NCBI GenBank assembly: GCA_019309945.1
Contig: JAFDFH010000111.1
Location: forward strand, 1 to 7,955
Direction of reading: 5' to 3'
DNA from: Deltaproteobacteria bacterium
GTDB lineage: Bacteria > Desulfobacterota > Desulfobacteria > Desulfobacterales > JAFDFH01
Length of the DNA stretch: 7,955 bases
The notes beneath the pieces are model-generated. The model was not told the origin of the DNA. It saw only the letters and a program-made list of their open reading frames with translations, and did not search any database. Each line of letters starts with the position of its first letter. The first letter of the stretch is position 1. Shown piece after piece: positions 7,591 through 7,955 of this stretch. Made by a program: the position numbers and the translations under genes.

Positions 7591-7666
7591 TCGTAAATAT
7601 CTCCCTTAGTTTTTTTTTGCTGCTATGTATCAAAATCTGTGAATTAAGTAAAGCAAAAAAATATCC

Positions 7667-7695
7667 TTAACAAACATGGGAAAAAATAGTATACT
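7667..7695 (+). promoter_or_regulatory. sigma70-type promoter for the NRDE-family gene
   Basis: TTAACA (7667-7672) and TATACT (7690-7695) each match the sigma70 consensus at five of six positions and are separated by exactly 17 bases. Transcription would begin near 7702, giving a leader of about 170 bases that contains the whole 7721-7860 inverted-repeat element before the NRDE start at 7874. Confidence 0.6.
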
Positions 7696-7715
7696 ACCGA
7701 ATTATTTCCGATCAA
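7688..7715 (-). promoter_or_regulatory. possible divergent minus-strand promoter
   Basis: On the minus strand TTGATC (7715-7710) and TATACT (7693-7688) are 16 bases apart. The -10 box overlaps that of the plus-strand promoter because AGTATACT is self-complementary. It would drive the 51-residue membrane protein gene with a leader of about 90 bases. This is a weaker case than the plus-strand promoter. Confidence 0.3.
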
Positions 7716-7720
7716 TAGCG

Positions 7721-7860
7721 AGCCAATTTCAAAACGTCCCATTTTGCCCAATCTCTGCGTCAGGCTCAAATTTTAATCCTCGAAATACTAAATGTATTCC
7801 TGTGGTTAAAATTATCGCCTTCCTTGACCTTGAACAAACTGAAACGTTTTGAAACTGGCT
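7721..7860. repeat. 140-bp near-palindromic MITE-like element with terminal inverted repeats
   Basis: The ends AGCCAATTTCAAAACGT (7721-7737) and, reversed, AGCCAGTTTCAAAACGT (7860-7844) match at 16 of 17 positions. The similarity continues to 22 of 26 (7721-7746 against 7835-7860). The symmetry carries on inward: AATTTTAA (7769-7776) pairs with TTAAAATT (7806-7813), and AATAC (7784-7788) pairs with GTATT (7794-7798) around a TAAAT loop. All share nearly the same axis, so the whole element can fold into one long imperfect hairpin. Flanking ATAGCG (7715-7720) and ATAGGG (7861-7866) could be a degenerate six-base target duplication. It encodes no protein. It looks like a non-autonomous element moved by a transposase encoded elsewhere. 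Confidence 0.7.
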
Positions 7861-7862
7861 AT

Positions 7863-7876
7863 AGGGATAGAAAATG
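7863..7876 (+). promoter_or_regulatory. ribosome-binding site of the NRDE-family gene
   Basis: AGGGAT lies a few bases before the ATG at 7874 and begins two bases outside the 7721-7860 palindrome. If the palindrome folds in the mRNA, it would stand directly beside the ribosome-loading site. Confidence 0.6.
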
Positions 7877-7955
7877 TGCCTCATTCTTTTTTTACATGAC
7901 ATGCATCCAAAGTACCAACTGGCCCTGGCCGCCAACCGCGATGAGTATTATACTC
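7874..7955 (+). CDS. TANGO2/NRDE-family protein, N-terminal part
   Basis: Only the first 27 residues are inside the window, but they are diagnostic. MCLILFLHDMHPKYQLALAA is followed by NRDEYY, matching the family start MCL-x-(n)-AANRDE. The Asn-Arg-Asp-Glu motif at 21-24 gives the family its name, and Cys2 after the initiator Met is at the position expected for an N-terminal nucleophile-type hydrolase fold. Members occur from bacteria to the human TANGO2 protein; a biochemical role is not firmly settled, with links to heme or lipid handling proposed. A ribosome-binding site AGGGAT precedes the ATG. The gene diverges from the rest of the window and has a good promoter 180 bases upstream, with a palindromic element filling most of the leader. 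Confidence 0.85.
   Translation, partial: MCLILFLHDMHPKYQLALAANRDEYYT

Noticed and set aside
7721..7860. CRISPR repeat or riboswitch
   Set aside because: There is only one inverted pair with no direct repeats or spacers, and I recognise no riboswitch core; the terminal inverted repeats fit a mobile element better.
7729..7935. Minus-strand 68-residue reading frame
   Set aside because: It runs through the palindromic element and is antisense to the clear NRDE-family start; it is open by chance.

Overview
The window comes from the chromosome of a Gram-negative-type bacterium, most likely a member of the Desulfobacterota (Desulfobacterales-like sulfate reducers). That placement is inferred from protein character, moderate GC content and gene order; no taxonomic marker such as rRNA is present. 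It holds ordinary housekeeping genes plus one repeat-bearing intergenic region.

Positions 1-7061 form one long minus-strand block, read from high to low coordinates: an AI-2E family membrane protein (7061-5979), gyrA (5918-3477), gpsA (3480-2446), radC (2428-1706), a small four-cysteine protein (1678-1391), pgk (1394-302, broken as given) and the N-terminus of a TVP38/TMEM64 (VTT-domain) membrane protein (305-1, cut by the window edge). Three of the junctions are ATGA overlaps (gyrA/gpsA, small protein/pgk, pgk/TVP38) and two gaps are only 17 and 27 bases. This points to a co-transcribed, translationally coupled unit. It combines DNA topology (GyrA), the glycerol-3-phosphate supply for phospholipids (GpsA), a RadC/MPN protein and central carbon metabolism (Pgk). 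The 60-base gap before gyrA leaves open whether the AI-2E gene shares the transcript.

Positions 7062-7955 are different. A small two-helix membrane protein gene (7590-7435, minus) and a TANGO2/NRDE-family gene (7874 onward, plus, cut by the window edge) diverge from a shared AT-rich region with a good sigma70-type promoter for the plus-strand gene. Between that promoter and the NRDE start lies a 140-bp near-palindrome (7721-7860) with 26-bp terminal inverted repeats, which looks like a MITE-type element and ends directly at the ribosome-binding site.

The two observations most worth checking are the pgk lesion and the hairpin element in the NRDE leader. The pgk lesion is an apparent deletion of about 95 bases with a frame change, at a short sequence readable as family-like protein in both frames. 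I found no defence system, CRISPR array, RNA gene or clearly new multi-gene system.
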